A stretch of DNA of 64,000 bases from Pseudomonadota bacterium (GTDB lineage: Bacteria > Pseudomonadota > Gammaproteobacteria > Burkholderiales > Rhodocyclaceae): NCBI GenBank assembly GCA_018241685.1, contig JAFEDJ010000054.1, positions 424,298-488,297 on the forward strand. Direction: 5' to 3'. Below the pieces are notes generated by a model. That model did not search any database, was not told where the DNA came from, and was given only the letters and a program-made list of their open reading frames with translations. A program made the position numbers and the translations under genes. Below are positions 1-8,175 of the stretch, in pieces (positions within the stretch are counted from its first letter, which is position 1; each line of letters opens with the position of its first letter).

Positions 1-1259
1 CGACCTGGAAGGTCATCATCCCGCCTGAGCAGCGGCCGAAGAAGAAGATGAACAACTACAACATCGAGAACATCTTCTCGACCACCCTGCGCGACGCGGG
101 TGAGATTGCGCTCATCGATGGTGACACCAAGAAGATCATCAACGTCATCAAGACCGGCTACGCGGTGCATATCTCCCGCGTGTCCGCCTCCGGCCGCTAC
201 CTGTTCGTGATCGGTCGCGACGCCAAGATCAACATGATCGATCTGTGGATGGAGAAGCCCGACAACGTCGCCGAGATCCGCACCGGTCTCGAGGCTCGTT
301 CGGTCGAGACCTCCAAGTTCAAGGGCTACGAAGACAAGCTGGCCATCGCCGGCTCCTACTGGCCGCCCCAGTACGTGATCATGAACGGCGATACCCTCGA
401 GCCGCTGAAGATCATGGCCACCCGCGGCATGACCGTCGGTGATCAGGAATACCACCCCGAGCCGCGCGTCGCCTCCATCGTGGCGTCCCACTTCAAGCCC
501 GAGTTCCTGGTCAACGTGAAGGAAACCGGCAAGACCCTGCTGGTCAACTACACCGACCTCAACGCCGTCTCCACCAAGGAGATCCCGGTCGCCAAGTACC
601 TGCATGACGGCGGTCTGGACAGCAGCAAGCGCTACTTCATGGTGGCCGCCAACCAGTCCAACAAGATCGGCGCGATCGACATGAAGGACGGCAAGCTGGC
701 CGGCCTCATCGACGTGGGCAAGATCCCGCACCCGGGCCGCGGCGCCAACTTCATCCATCCGAAGTACGGCCCGGTGTGGTCCACCGGCCACCTGGGCGAC
801 GACAGCATCGCGCTGATCGGCACCGACCCGGCCAAGCACCCGCAGTACGCCTGGAAGATGGTCGAATCGCTGAAGGGCCCGGGCGGAGGCGCGCTGTTCA
901 TCAAGAGCCACCCGAAGTCCAAGCACTTGTATTCCGACGCGCCGCTGAACCCGGATCCGAAGATCTCCCAGTCGATCGTGGTGTATGACGTCAATAACCT
1001 GGCTGCCGGCTACAAGACCTTGCCGATCGGCGAGTGGGCCGGCCTGAAGGACGACGGCGCCAAGCGCGTGGTTCAGCCCGAGTACAACAAGGCGGGCGAC
1101 GAAGTGTGGTTCTCGGTGTGGAGCGCCAAGAACAAGGAATCGGCGATCGTCGTCGTGGATGACAAGACCCTGCAACTGAAGACCGTCATCAAGGATCCGC
1201 GCATCATCACGCCGACCGGCCACTTCAACCTCTACAACACGCAGCACGACATCTACTGA
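1..1259 (+). CDS. nirS: Cytochrome cd1 nitrite reductase NirS, 3' part (5' end outside window)
   Basis: Periplasmic respiratory nitrite reductase, reducing nitrite to nitric oxide. Reading frame is open from base 3, giving about 418 C-terminal residues, so the signal peptide and the N-terminal c-heme domain lie outside the window. What is present is the eight-bladed d1-heme propeller. Family landmarks seen: GYAVHISR (His is the expected axial d1 ligand), WPPQYVIM, EYHPEPR, LHDGGLD and HPGRGANF (the last two carry the distal-pocket histidines), and the C-terminal end TPTGHFNLYNT. The internal ATG at 48 is not a start, because the frame upstream still encodes NirS-like sequence (WKVIIPPEQRPKKK). 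nirM follows 62 bases later on the same strand. Identification is firm. Confidence 0.97.
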   Translation, partial: TWKVIIPPEQRPKKKMNNYNIENIFSTTLRDAGEIALIDGDTKKIINVIKTGYAVHISRVSASGRYLFVIGRDAKINMIDLWMEKPDNVAEIRTGLEARSVETSKFKGYEDKLAIAGSYWPPQYVIMNGDTLEPLKIMATRGMTVGDQEYHPEPRVASIVASHFKPEFLVNVKETGKTLLVNYTDLNAVSTKEIPVAKYLHDGGLDSSKRYFMVAANQSNKIGAIDMKDGKLAGLIDVGKIPHPGRGANFIHPKYGPVWSTGHLGDDSIALIGTDPAKHPQYAWKMVESLKGPGGGALFIKSHPKSKHLYSDAPLNPDPKISQSIVVYDVNNLAAGYKTLPIGEWAGLKDDGAKRVVQPEYNKAGDEVWFSVWSAKNKESAIVVVDDKTLQLKTVIKDPRIITPTGHFNLYNTQHDIY

Positions 1260-1321
1260 GCATCGTGAGCAGCCGCCCCCGGATCTTCCGGGTGGCGGCA
1301 CCTTCGCCAAGGAGACAAGAA

Positions 1322-1636
1322 ATGAACAAACGCTTCCTGCTGCTCGCCCTGCTGGCCACCGCCGCCAGCGGCAGCGCCTTCGCCGACCCGGCCGCCGTCG
1401 CTCAGAAGGCCGGCTGCCTGGCCTGCCATTCGATGGACAAGAAACTGGTCGGCCCGGCCTTCAAGGACGTCGCCGCCAAATACAAGGGCCAGGGCGACGC
1501 CATCGCCAAGCTGACCGACAAGGTCCGCAAGGGCGGTTCCGGCAACTGGGGCCAGATCCCGATGCCGCCCAACCCGGCCGAAAAGATCAGCGACGCCGAA
1601 CTGAAGGACGTGCTGGGCTGGGTCCTGAAGGGCTGA
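1322..1636 (+). CDS. nirM: Cytochrome c-551, electron donor to NirS
   Basis: Small periplasmic monoheme cytochrome c of 104 residues. A signal peptide (residues 1-21, cleavage after SAFA) precedes the heme site CLACH (residues 32-36). The C-terminal GNWGQIPMPPNP supplies the axial methionine, as in c-551/c8 cytochromes. The start at 1322 is chosen because AAGGAGACAAG lies just upstream and the encoded protein then opens with the signal peptide; an upstream in-frame start would add an implausible leader. Directly downstream of nirS and followed by a strong hairpin, so nirS-nirM probably form the end of one transcript. Its role as electron donor to NirS is known for the family and inferred here. 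Confidence 0.93.
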   Translation: MNKRFLLLALLATAASGSAFADPAAVAQKAGCLACHSMDKKLVGPAFKDVAAKYKGQGDAIAKLTDKVRKGGSGNWGQIPMPPNPAEKISDAELKDVLGWVLKG

Positions 1637-1665
1637 GCAGTCTCGTAACCAGGGGATGGGGTGAC

Positions 1666-1695
1666 TTGAGGGGGCGCATTCATGCGCCCCCTCAA
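1666..1695. terminator. Hairpin terminator between nirM and yigZ
   Basis: Perfect 14-bp stem (TTGAGGGGGCGCAT at 1666-1679 and its complement at 1682-1695) with a two-base loop, followed on the plus strand by TCATTTT. It lies between the 3' ends of two convergent genes and ends at the base before the yigZ stop codon, so it could act in both directions. Confidence 0.8.
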
Positions 1696-2304
1696 TCATT
1701 TTCCTTCCTGCCCCTGATCCTCGCTCGACCATACCAGGCGCCCATGGCAGGCTTCCTCGAGGCGGGCCACCAGTTCGGCCGCCGCATCCACCGGCAGGCT
1801 GAAGGCGAAGTCCACCTGCTCCCCGTGGTTCACCCCCAGCAGCACCGCTCCGGCGCCGTCCAGCGCCCGCCGCACCAGGCCCTCCTGCGCATAGGGCACC
1901 GCACAACGCAGCGATGTGCTGCGCACGATGGCCACCTTCTCCGCCACCAGCAGCGCCTGCGCCACGCTGTCCGTATAGGCCCGCACCAGGCCGCCAGCCC
2001 CGAGCTTGACGCCACCGTAGTAGCGCACAACCGTCGCCAGCACGCCTTCCAGGTCCTGGTGGCGCAGCACGTCGAGCATCGGCCGCCCGGCCGTGCCGCT
2101 CGGCTCACCGTCGTCCACCGCCGCCGACTGTCCGCCGGCCAGCAGCGCCCAGCACACGTGGGCGGCGCCCGGATGGGCCGCCTTCAGCGCCACCACCACG
2201 CGCTGGGCCTCGGCGCGGTCGGCCATCGGCTGCACGCAGCCGAGGAAGCGGCTCTTCTTGATCAGCAGTTCGCTGTGGGCAGCAGCGGCGAGGGTCTGGG
2301 GCAT
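1696..2304 (-). CDS. yigZ: YigZ/IMPACT family protein
   Basis: 202-residue member of the YigZ/IMPACT (UPF0029) family. Recognisable conserved stretches are KKSRFLG near the N-terminus, the AHVCWALL region, DDGEPSGTAGRPML and VVRYYGGVKLGAGGLVRAY, with the small DUF1949-type C-terminal domain after that. The start at 2304 gives MPQTLAAAAHSELL; a longer frame reaching 2394 would run through the DNR box and is rejected. The family has a ribosomal protein S5 fold domain and its biochemical role is poorly known. The gene sits in reverse orientation between nirM and nirC, splitting the nir locus, and its upstream region is shared with the nirC promoter. Confidence 0.9.
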   Translation of the reverse strand: MPQTLAAAAHSELLIKKSRFLGCVQPMADRAEAQRVVVALKAAHPGAAHVCWALLAGGQSAAVDDGEPSGTAGRPMLDVLRHQDLEGVLATVVRYYGGVKLGAGGLVRAYTDSVAQALLVAEKVAIVRSTSLRCAVPYAQEGLVRRALDGAGAVLLGVNHGEQVDFAFSLPVDAAAELVARLEEACHGRLVWSSEDQGQEGK

Positions 2305-2380
2305 CGGACGACGGGCAAGCGGCGGGACGGGGTGCAAGGATAAGGCCAAGCGCCGGCAAGCACCCACCGGCCCGGCCTTC

Positions 2381-2429
2381 TTGATGCCCATCAATGACCC
2401 TGCTGACGCGTCAACCTACTGTGAGGGCG
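2381..2429 (+). promoter_or_regulatory. FNR/DNR-type box and promoter of nirCF-DL-GH
   Basis: TTGATGCCCATCAA at 2381-2394 is a perfect match to the FNR/ANR/DNR consensus TTGAT-N4-ATCAA. A -10-like TACTGT lies at 2417-2422. A start near 2429 would place the box centre (2387.5) at about -41.5, the classic class II position. The nirC start follows at 2450. This implies oxygen- or NO-responsive activation of the d1-heme assembly genes. The same site could also act on the divergent yigZ. Confidence 0.85.
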
Positions 2430-2449
2430 TCGTCAAAAGGAGTTCTGCG

Positions 2450-2797
2450 ATGGACCGCTCGTTGTTGATCCACGTGGCCGTGCTGCTCGGCCTGACCGCC
2501 CTGGCGGTGAGCGCCGCCCCCGCCGCCGAGCCGGCACCGACGCCGGAGCGCCAGCAGACGCTGGTGCACATGGTCCGCCAGGACTGCGGCTCCTGCCACG
2601 GCATGCGCCTGGCTGGCGGCCTCGGCCCGGCCCTGTTGCCGGAACGCCTCGCCGAACTGCCCGACGAAGCCCTGGTCGCCACCATCCTGAACGGCCGCCC
2701 CGGTACCGCGATGCCCGGCTGGAACCGCTTCATGGACGAAGCAGAGGCCAGCTGGATCGTCGCCCGCCTGAAGGAAGGCTTCCCGAGCCTGCAATGA
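2450..2797 (+). CDS. nirC: Cytochrome c55x, NirC
   Basis: 115-residue periplasmic c-type cytochrome. Signal peptide covers about residues 1-26 (cleavage near SAAPAAE), heme motif CGSCH is at residues 46-50, and TAMPGWNRFM provides the likely axial methionine. NirC-type cytochromes are associated with NirS maturation and electron supply. The start at 2450 follows an AAAAGGAG ribosome binding site. It is the first gene behind the DNR box and its stop overlaps the nirF start (ATGA), so the two are translationally coupled. Assigned as NirC rather than another small cytochrome because of position and length. Confidence 0.88.
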   Translation: MDRSLLIHVAVLLGLTALAVSAAPAAEPAPTPERQQTLVHMVRQDCGSCHGMRLAGGLGPALLPERLAELPDEALVATILNGRPGTAMPGWNRFMDEAEASWIVARLKEGFPSLQ

Positions 2798-3978
2798 CCA
2801 TGCGCCTCCTCACCTCCCTCAGCACCCTCGCCGCCGCCCTTGCCCTGAGCGCCTGCGCCAGCGCGCCCACCGAGCTGCGCGGCACCGGCGACCTGGGCGT
2901 GGTCATCGAACGCGCCGCCGGCCGCGTGCAGATCGTCGAACACAGCCACGACAGCAGCCTCGGCAGCGTGGACGGCCTCGGCGACCTGTCCCACGCCCAC
3001 GTCGTCTTCTCCCGCGACGGCCGCTACGCCTACGTGTTCGGCCGCGACGGCGGACTGACCAAGGTGGACCTGCTGACCCGCCGCATCGCCAAGCGCATCA
3101 TCCAGGCCGGCAATTCCATCGGCGGCTCGGTATCCCAGGACGGCCGCCTGATCGTCGCCCAGAACTACGAGCCGGGCGGCATCAAGGCCTTCGACGCCGA
3201 CACGCTGGAACTGCTCGCCGAGGTCCCCGCCGAATACGCGCCGGGCAAGTTCTCCCGCGTCGTCGGGTTGGCCGACGTGCCGGGCCAGCGCTTCGCCTAC
3301 GCGCTGTTCGATGCCAACGAGATCTGGGTCAGCGACTTCAGCGACCCGCGCAAGCCGGTCACCGCCCGCTACCCGGCCGGCAAGCAGCCCTACGACGGCC
3401 TGGTCACCCCGGACGGGCGCTACTTCCTGGCCGGCCTGTTCGGCGAGGACGGCATCTCCCTGCTCGACCTGTGGCACCCGGAAGCCGGCAGCCGCAAGAT
3501 CCTGTCCGGCTACGGCCGCGGCGAGGAGAAGCTGCCGGTCTTCAAGATGCCCCACCTGCGCGGCTGGTCCCTGGCCGCCGGGCAGGTCTGGCTGCCCGCC
3601 GTCGGCCACCACGAGGTGCTGGTCGCCGACGCCCGCAGCTGGCAGGAAACGGCACGCATCCCGGTCAAGGGCCAGCCGGTCTTCGTGATGGCGCGCCCGG
3701 ACGGCCGCCAGGTGTGGGTGAACTTCGCCTTCCCCGACAACGAGTGGGTGCAGGTCATCGACACCGTCGACAAGCGCGTGATCCACACCTTCAGCCCCGG
3801 CAAGGCCGTGCTGCACCTGGAATTCACGCCGCGCGGCGAGGAAGTGTGGCTATCCTCGCGGGACAGCAACCGGGTCACGGTGGTGGACACCGCCAGCTTC
3901 GCGGTGCGCAAGGAACTGCCGGCCGACGCGCCGTCGGGCATTTTCTTCACGTCCCGCGCCCAGCGCATCGGCTTTTGA
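2794..3978 (+). CDS. nirF: Heme d1 biosynthesis lipoprotein NirF
   Basis: 394-residue protein of the NirF family, an eight-bladed propeller related to the d1 domain of NirS that acts late in heme d1 synthesis in the periplasm. The N-terminus has a lipoprotein signal with lipobox LSAC (Cys21). Repeated blade signatures are visible (FSRDGRYAYVFGRDGGLTKVDL, VSQDGRLIVAQNY, TPDGRYFLAGLFGEDGISLLDL, ARPDGRQVWVNFAFPDN) and the C-terminal VVDTASFAVRK is typical. It starts four bases inside nirC and is followed 14 bases later by nirDL, consistent with one operon. Confidence 0.95.
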   Translation: MTMRLLTSLSTLAAALALSACASAPTELRGTGDLGVVIERAAGRVQIVEHSHDSSLGSVDGLGDLSHAHVVFSRDGRYAYVFGRDGGLTKVDLLTRRIAKRIIQAGNSIGGSVSQDGRLIVAQNYEPGGIKAFDADTLELLAEVPAEYAPGKFSRVVGLADVPGQRFAYALFDANEIWVSDFSDPRKPVTARYPAGKQPYDGLVTPDGRYFLAGLFGEDGISLLDLWHPEAGSRKILSGYGRGEEKLPVFKMPHLRGWSLAAGQVWLPAVGHHEVLVADARSWQETARIPVKGQPVFVMARPDGRQVWVNFAFPDNEWVQVIDTVDKRVIHTFSPGKAVLHLEFTPRGEEVWLSSRDSNRVTVVDTASFAVRKELPADAPSGIFFTSRAQRIGF

Positions 3979-3992
3979 CCCGGAGCCTGGCC

Positions 3993-4982
3993 ATGATCGC
4001 TGCCGACCCGCGTGACTTCCAGCTCCTCAACGACTTCCAGCGCGGCTTTCCGCTCGCCGCCGAACCCTGGGCGGCGGTCGGCGCACAGGTCGGCTGCAGC
4101 GCCGAAGAGACCATGGCGCGCCTGGCCTGCCTGCGCAACGCCGGCAAGATCAGCCGGGTCGGTGCGGTGTTCGCGCCGCGCCGCCTCGGCGCCAGCACCC
4201 TCGCCGCAATGGCCGTGCCGGTCGACGAACTGCCCCGCGTGGCGCGCATCGTCAGCGCCTTCGCCGGCGTCAATCACAACTACCGGCGCGAACACCGCTA
4301 CAACCTGTGGTTCGTCGCCAGCGCCCACGACGAGGCCGCGCTGGCCGCGCTGCTCGCCGAAATGGGCGCAGCCACCGGCTGCCCGCCGATCGCCCTGCCG
4401 CTGCTCGAGGAATTCCACATCGACCTGGGTTTCGACCTGGCCAGTGGCCGACGCACCCGCAATGCCGCATCGACCGGCCCGCGTCAGCCGCTGAGCGATG
4501 CCGACTGGCGCCTGGTGGACGCCCTGCACGACGGCCTGCCGTGGGTCGCCCGGCCGTTCCGCGCCCTTGGCCACGCCGCCGGCCTCGGCGAAGACGCCGT
4601 GCTCGCCACGCTTGAACGCTGGCTCGCCGACGGTACGCTGCGCCGCTTCGGCGTCGTCGTGCGGCACCGGGAACTGGGCTGGCAAGCCAACGCGATGTGC
4701 GTGTGGGCGGTACCGGACGCGCAGGTCAGCGCCCTAGGCCACGCCCTCGCCGGCCAGGACGGGGTCAGCCTGTGCTACCGTCGGCGCACCACCCCCGACT
4801 GGCCCTACAACCTGTTCTGCATGATCCACGGTCAATCCCGCCCCGCCGTCGAAGCGCGCCGCGCCGAGCTGGCCGACGCCGTCGGCCTGGCCGCCTTCCC
4901 GCATGCGGTGCTGTTCTCCACCGACTGCTACAAGCAGTGCGGCGCCCGCTACAGTGCGCCGCAAGGTCTCGCCGCGGCATGA
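3993..4982 (+). CDS. nirDL: Siroheme decarboxylase, NirD-NirL fusion
   Basis: 329-residue fusion of two Lrp/AsnC-like siroheme decarboxylase subunits, which convert siroheme to didecarboxysiroheme on the way to heme d1. The N-terminal half (about 1-150) is NirD-type and carries VNHNYRREHRYNLWFV. The C-terminal half (about 165-325) is NirL-type and carries CYRRRTTPDWPYNLFCMIHG. Start at 3993 is preceded by CGGAG. The fusion is normal in several betaproteobacteria, whereas Pseudomonas has separate nirD and nirL. The stop overlaps the nirG ATG by ATGA. Confidence 0.93.
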   Translation: MIAADPRDFQLLNDFQRGFPLAAEPWAAVGAQVGCSAEETMARLACLRNAGKISRVGAVFAPRRLGASTLAAMAVPVDELPRVARIVSAFAGVNHNYRREHRYNLWFVASAHDEAALAALLAEMGAATGCPPIALPLLEEFHIDLGFDLASGRRTRNAASTGPRQPLSDADWRLVDALHDGLPWVARPFRALGHAAGLGEDAVLATLERWLADGTLRRFGVVVRHRELGWQANAMCVWAVPDAQVSALGHALAGQDGVSLCYRRRTTPDWPYNLFCMIHGQSRPAVEARRAELADAVGLAAFPHAVLFSTDCYKQCGARYSAPQGLAAA

Positions 4983-5470
4983 GCGCCCTTTCGAGCCCCC
5001 CTTCCCGCCGCCCACCGCCGGCCGTCCTCGACGAACTCGACCGGCGCATCATCAACGCGCTGCAGGGCGGCTTTCCAATCAGCGACGAGCCCTACCGGGA
5101 AGTCGCCGGACAGCTCGGCACCACCGAGGCCGACCTCCTCGCCCGCCTGCAGCGCCTGCTCGACGCCCGCGTGCTGACCCGCTTCGGGCCGATGTTCCAG
5201 ATCGAGCGCCTCGGCGGGCGCTTCGTGCTGGCTGCGCTGGCCGTGCCGGAAGAACGCTTCGACGAAGTGGCGGCGGCGGTCAATGCGCTGCCCGAGGTGG
5301 CCCACAACTACCGGCGCGAGCACCGCCTCAACATGTGGTTCGTGCTCGCCACCGAAACGCCGGACGGCATCGCCGCCGCCACGGCACGCATCGAGGCCGC
5401 CACCGGCCTGCCGGTGTTCGCCTTTCCCAAACTGCAGGAGTTCTTCGTGGACATGAGGCTGAAGGCATGA
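4979..5470 (+). CDS. nirG: Siroheme decarboxylase subunit NirG
   Basis: 163-residue Lrp/AsnC-like protein of the NirD/NirG subfamily, a subunit of the siroheme decarboxylase complex for heme d1. The N-terminal winged helix-like part (LDELDRRIINALQGGFPISDEPY) is followed by the diagnostic VAHNYRREHRLNMWFV. It lacks the CYER/CYRR...DWPYNLF signature of the L/H type, hence NirG rather than NirH. The start overlaps the nirDL stop and the stop overlaps the nirH start. Confidence 0.92.
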   Translation: MSALSSPPSRRPPPAVLDELDRRIINALQGGFPISDEPYREVAGQLGTTEADLLARLQRLLDARVLTRFGPMFQIERLGGRFVLAALAVPEERFDEVAAAVNALPEVAHNYRREHRLNMWFVLATETPDGIAAATARIEAATGLPVFAFPKLQEFFVDMRLKA

Positions 5471-5964
5471 GCACCGCCCTGCCGCCGGACGATTTCGAGC
5501 GCCGTCTGATCATCGCCACCCAGGCCGGCCTGCCGCTGGTGCCGCGCCCCTACGACGCGCTGGCCGAACAGCTCGGCGTCGACGCGGCGCTGGTCAGGAC
5601 GCGCCTTGCCGCCATGTTGCAGGGCGGTCGCATCCGCCGCATCGGCGCGGTACCCAACCACTACGCCCTCGGCTACACCGCCAACGGCATGTCGGTGTGG
5701 GACGTGGACGACGCCCGCATCGGCGAACTCGGCGAAGCGGTCGGCCGCCTCGACTTCGTGACCCACTGCTACGAGCGCCCGCGGGCCCTGCCCGACTGGC
5801 CCTACAACCTGTTCGCGATGGTGCATGGGCGCGACCGCGACACGGTGCTGGCCCACGTGGAGGAAATCGCTGCGCTGCTCGGCGTCGCCTGCAGCGCCCG
5901 CGACGTGCTGTTCTCCAGCGCCATCCTCAAAAAGACCGGCCTGCGCATAGGCGGCGACGGCTGA
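5467..5964 (+). CDS. nirH: Siroheme decarboxylase subunit NirH
   Basis: 165-residue member of the NirL/NirH subfamily of siroheme decarboxylase subunits. Diagnostic CYERPRALPDWPYNLFAMVHG is present, as is the GRIRRIGAVPNHYALGY segment. Last gene of the nirC-F-DL-G-H run. The radical-SAM gene nirJ, which normally follows immediately, is absent: the next 144 bases hold no gene and then an unrelated gene ends on the other strand. Confidence 0.92.
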   Translation: MSTALPPDDFERRLIIATQAGLPLVPRPYDALAEQLGVDAALVRTRLAAMLQGGRIRRIGAVPNHYALGYTANGMSVWDVDDARIGELGEAVGRLDFVTHCYERPRALPDWPYNLFAMVHGRDRDTVLAHVEEIAALLGVACSARDVLFSSAILKKTGLRIGGDG

Positions 5965-6108
5965 GCCGGCTGGCCGCGCAGGCGTAGCTTCAAGCCCGCA
6001 CCGGCAGGCCCGCCATCCAGGCAAACCTTCCCGCAAACCGGCGGCCGGGCCGGTATCTCCTGAAGCCAGCCCCGGCGCTTACGCCCCCAAGGCCGTGCCC
6101 GACCACCG

Positions 6109-8037
6109 TCAGGGCTGGCGCACTTTCGCGCCGACCCGCGCGAGCATCGCCCCGCAGGGGTTGTCGCCGCTGCCGGTGTCGCCGATCTGCACGAGGGGCA
6201 GCAGGGCCAGCGGCGGCAGCACCAGGCCGAGACCCACGCTGGCCGCGATGCGGCCGCCCAGCGGCAGCACCTCCGGCGTCACCGACGGCGCGGCAAAGCT
6301 GCCCTCCACCTTCAGCGGCCCGCGCAGGGCCAGCAGGCTGCCGTCCTTGCCGGCGGCACGCAGGTGCAGGTCGAGGGCCTCGTCGCGCAGGCTGATTGCG
6401 CCCTCGCCGCGGATCAGCATGCGCTGGCTGTCCATCAGCAGGCTCTGGGTCTTCAGTACGCCGGCTTGGGCGCGAAAATCGCCGATCACGCAGCGGATGT
6501 CCTCCCGCTGGCCGCCGGCCAGCCAGGCCATCAGCCCGTTGGCCACGTCCAGGTTGGCCAGGCGGACCAGCAGCAGACTGGTGCTGCCGCCGTTCATCAC
6601 GAAAGCCGCCTCCCCATCGGCGCTGCCCAGCAGCTCGGCCACCGACACACCGCGCATGGCCAGCTTGGCCCGCCCGCCGAGCAGGCCGGTGGTGAGCTTG
6701 CGGGTGTCCTCGGCGGGCATCAGGTCGCGCAGGCGCAGGCGCGAGGCCTGCATGTCGAGACGTGCCGCCGGCACGGCCTGACGCGTGTCGAGCTCAAGCG
6801 AACCTTCCACGCGGCCATGGGCCAGCCCCAGCTTGAGGGGCGACAGGCTGACCAGGCGGTCGTCGATGCGCAGCCGGCCCGCCGCCGTATCGAGGGGCAG
6901 GCCGCTGCTGCGGATCTCGTCGGCGACGAACTCCACGTCCACGTTCGCCGCGGCAATCTTCTCCAGGCCCAGCGGCCGCGACGGCAGGACCTTGCCCGGC
7001 CGCGGCGCGACAACCTGCCCGGATTCGCGGCGGGCGCCGATGAAGCCGGACAGGTCGGCCAGGTCCAGGCGGCGGAAACGCAGCGTGCCGGCGATGCGCT
7101 GGCGTGGCGCGCGGCGGTCGATGTTCAGCGTACCTGCCATGTCGGTACGCCCGACCCGCCCGTCGATGTCGCGGAACGTCCACGTCTGGTCCTGATGGAA
7201 CAGGCGCGCCGCCAGCCGGAACGGCGGCGTGGCCGGCAGCGGCACCCCGGTCGGGGAATACAACTCCGCCAGGCTGCGCCCGGACAGGCTGAAATCCACG
7301 TCCAGCCCGGCCAGGGCCAGCAGGTTGGCAACCCGGCCGTTGAGCGTGAAGCGGGTCGCCCCCAGGGAGCCCTTGGCCTCGACCGGGTAGGGCTGGTCGG
7401 CACGCTCCAGGTCCAGCAGGCTGCCGGCCTGCCCCTCGGCCTGCACGGCCTGACCGTGCCAGTGGCCGGCAAGGCCGAAACGCACGCGGCGGGCCACCAC
7501 GTCGGAGGCGATGCTCAGCTGCAGGTCGGTCTGCAGCGACGGCAACTTGGCCGACACCTCACCGGCGCGGATCAGCAAGGTGCCGACGCGCAGCCGCGGT
7601 GCGACCGGCGCGGCATCGGCATGGGCACCCAGCCGCCAGTTGCCCTGCCCGTGGGCATCCTCTTCCAGTTGCAGGCGCGGCCCGTCGATCTCCAGCCGCG
7701 GCAGCACCAGCTCGCCGCGCAGCAGGCGGATGAGGTCGACGCTCACCGCCACCTCCCGCACCGTCAGCATCTGCGGTGCCTTACCCCAGCTCGCATTGTC
7801 CAGCTGCACGTCGCCGGCCGAAACCGACGGCGTCAGGCTCCACAACTGCACGTCCAGCGGCCCGGCGATGCGGAAACCGCGCTGCAGGCGGGCCGACACC
7901 ATGTCGCCAATAGGCCCGCGCAGCATGTTCCAGTCGAACAGGAACATGCCCAGCAGCGCCGCCGCCAGCACCGCCAGCCCCCATCGGCGACGCCGTCGGC
8001 GCGGTGGCGGCAGATTGTCACGTTCGGCTTCTGTCAT
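6109..8037 (-). CDS. AsmA family inner-membrane anchored protein
   Basis: 642-residue AsmA-like protein. An arginine-rich cytoplasmic tip (RRRRRRWG) precedes one membrane segment (about residues 20-38, LAVLAAALLGMFLFDWNML), after which the protein is periplasmic. The AsmA-type N-terminal domain includes LWSLTPSVSAGDVQLDNASWG. A C-terminal AsmA domain carries GPLKVEGSFAAPSVTPEVLPL and ends with a hydrophobic stretch. Members of this group are bridge-like proteins linked to outer-membrane lipid homeostasis; the exact role here is unknown. The start at 8037 is preferred over the ATG two codons upstream because GAGGG is then eight bases away. Single gene, divergent from the sensor kinase. Confidence 0.8.
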   Translation of the reverse strand: MTEAERDNLPPPRRRRRRWGLAVLAAALLGMFLFDWNMLRGPIGDMVSARLQRGFRIAGPLDVQLWSLTPSVSAGDVQLDNASWGKAPQMLTVREVAVSVDLIRLLRGELVLPRLEIDGPRLQLEEDAHGQGNWRLGAHADAAPVAPRLRVGTLLIRAGEVSAKLPSLQTDLQLSIASDVVARRVRFGLAGHWHGQAVQAEGQAGSLLDLERADQPYPVEAKGSLGATRFTLNGRVANLLALAGLDVDFSLSGRSLAELYSPTGVPLPATPPFRLAARLFHQDQTWTFRDIDGRVGRTDMAGTLNIDRRAPRQRIAGTLRFRRLDLADLSGFIGARRESGQVVAPRPGKVLPSRPLGLEKIAAANVDVEFVADEIRSSGLPLDTAAGRLRIDDRLVSLSPLKLGLAHGRVEGSLELDTRQAVPAARLDMQASRLRLRDLMPAEDTRKLTTGLLGGRAKLAMRGVSVAELLGSADGEAAFVMNGGSTSLLLVRLANLDVANGLMAWLAGGQREDIRCVIGDFRAQAGVLKTQSLLMDSQRMLIRGEGAISLRDEALDLHLRAAGKDGSLLALRGPLKVEGSFAAPSVTPEVLPLGGRIAASVGLGLVLPPLALLPLVQIGDTGSGDNPCGAMLARVGAKVRQP

Positions 8038-8175
8038 TTGCATTTCCCTCGTCCCGTCCCACCCGCCCGCACGGCGGCCCGGCAGGAACCGTCACGCCGC
8101 CGGCACTGTCCGACACGCACGCGCACGATGGCAGGAAAGCCCGCCCCGCGCCTCCTCCAGCCGGCTGTAGAAATC

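Noticed and set aside
2416..3816. Long minus-strand frame opposite nirC and nirF
   Set aside because: Composition is an artefact of high-GC codons in nirF; no signal, motif or ribosome binding site.
6364..8175. N-terminal extension of the CHASE3 kinase by about 600 residues
   Set aside because: It is the antisense of the AsmA-like gene, with no domain content; the kinase starts naturally with its membrane segment at 8176 or 8128.
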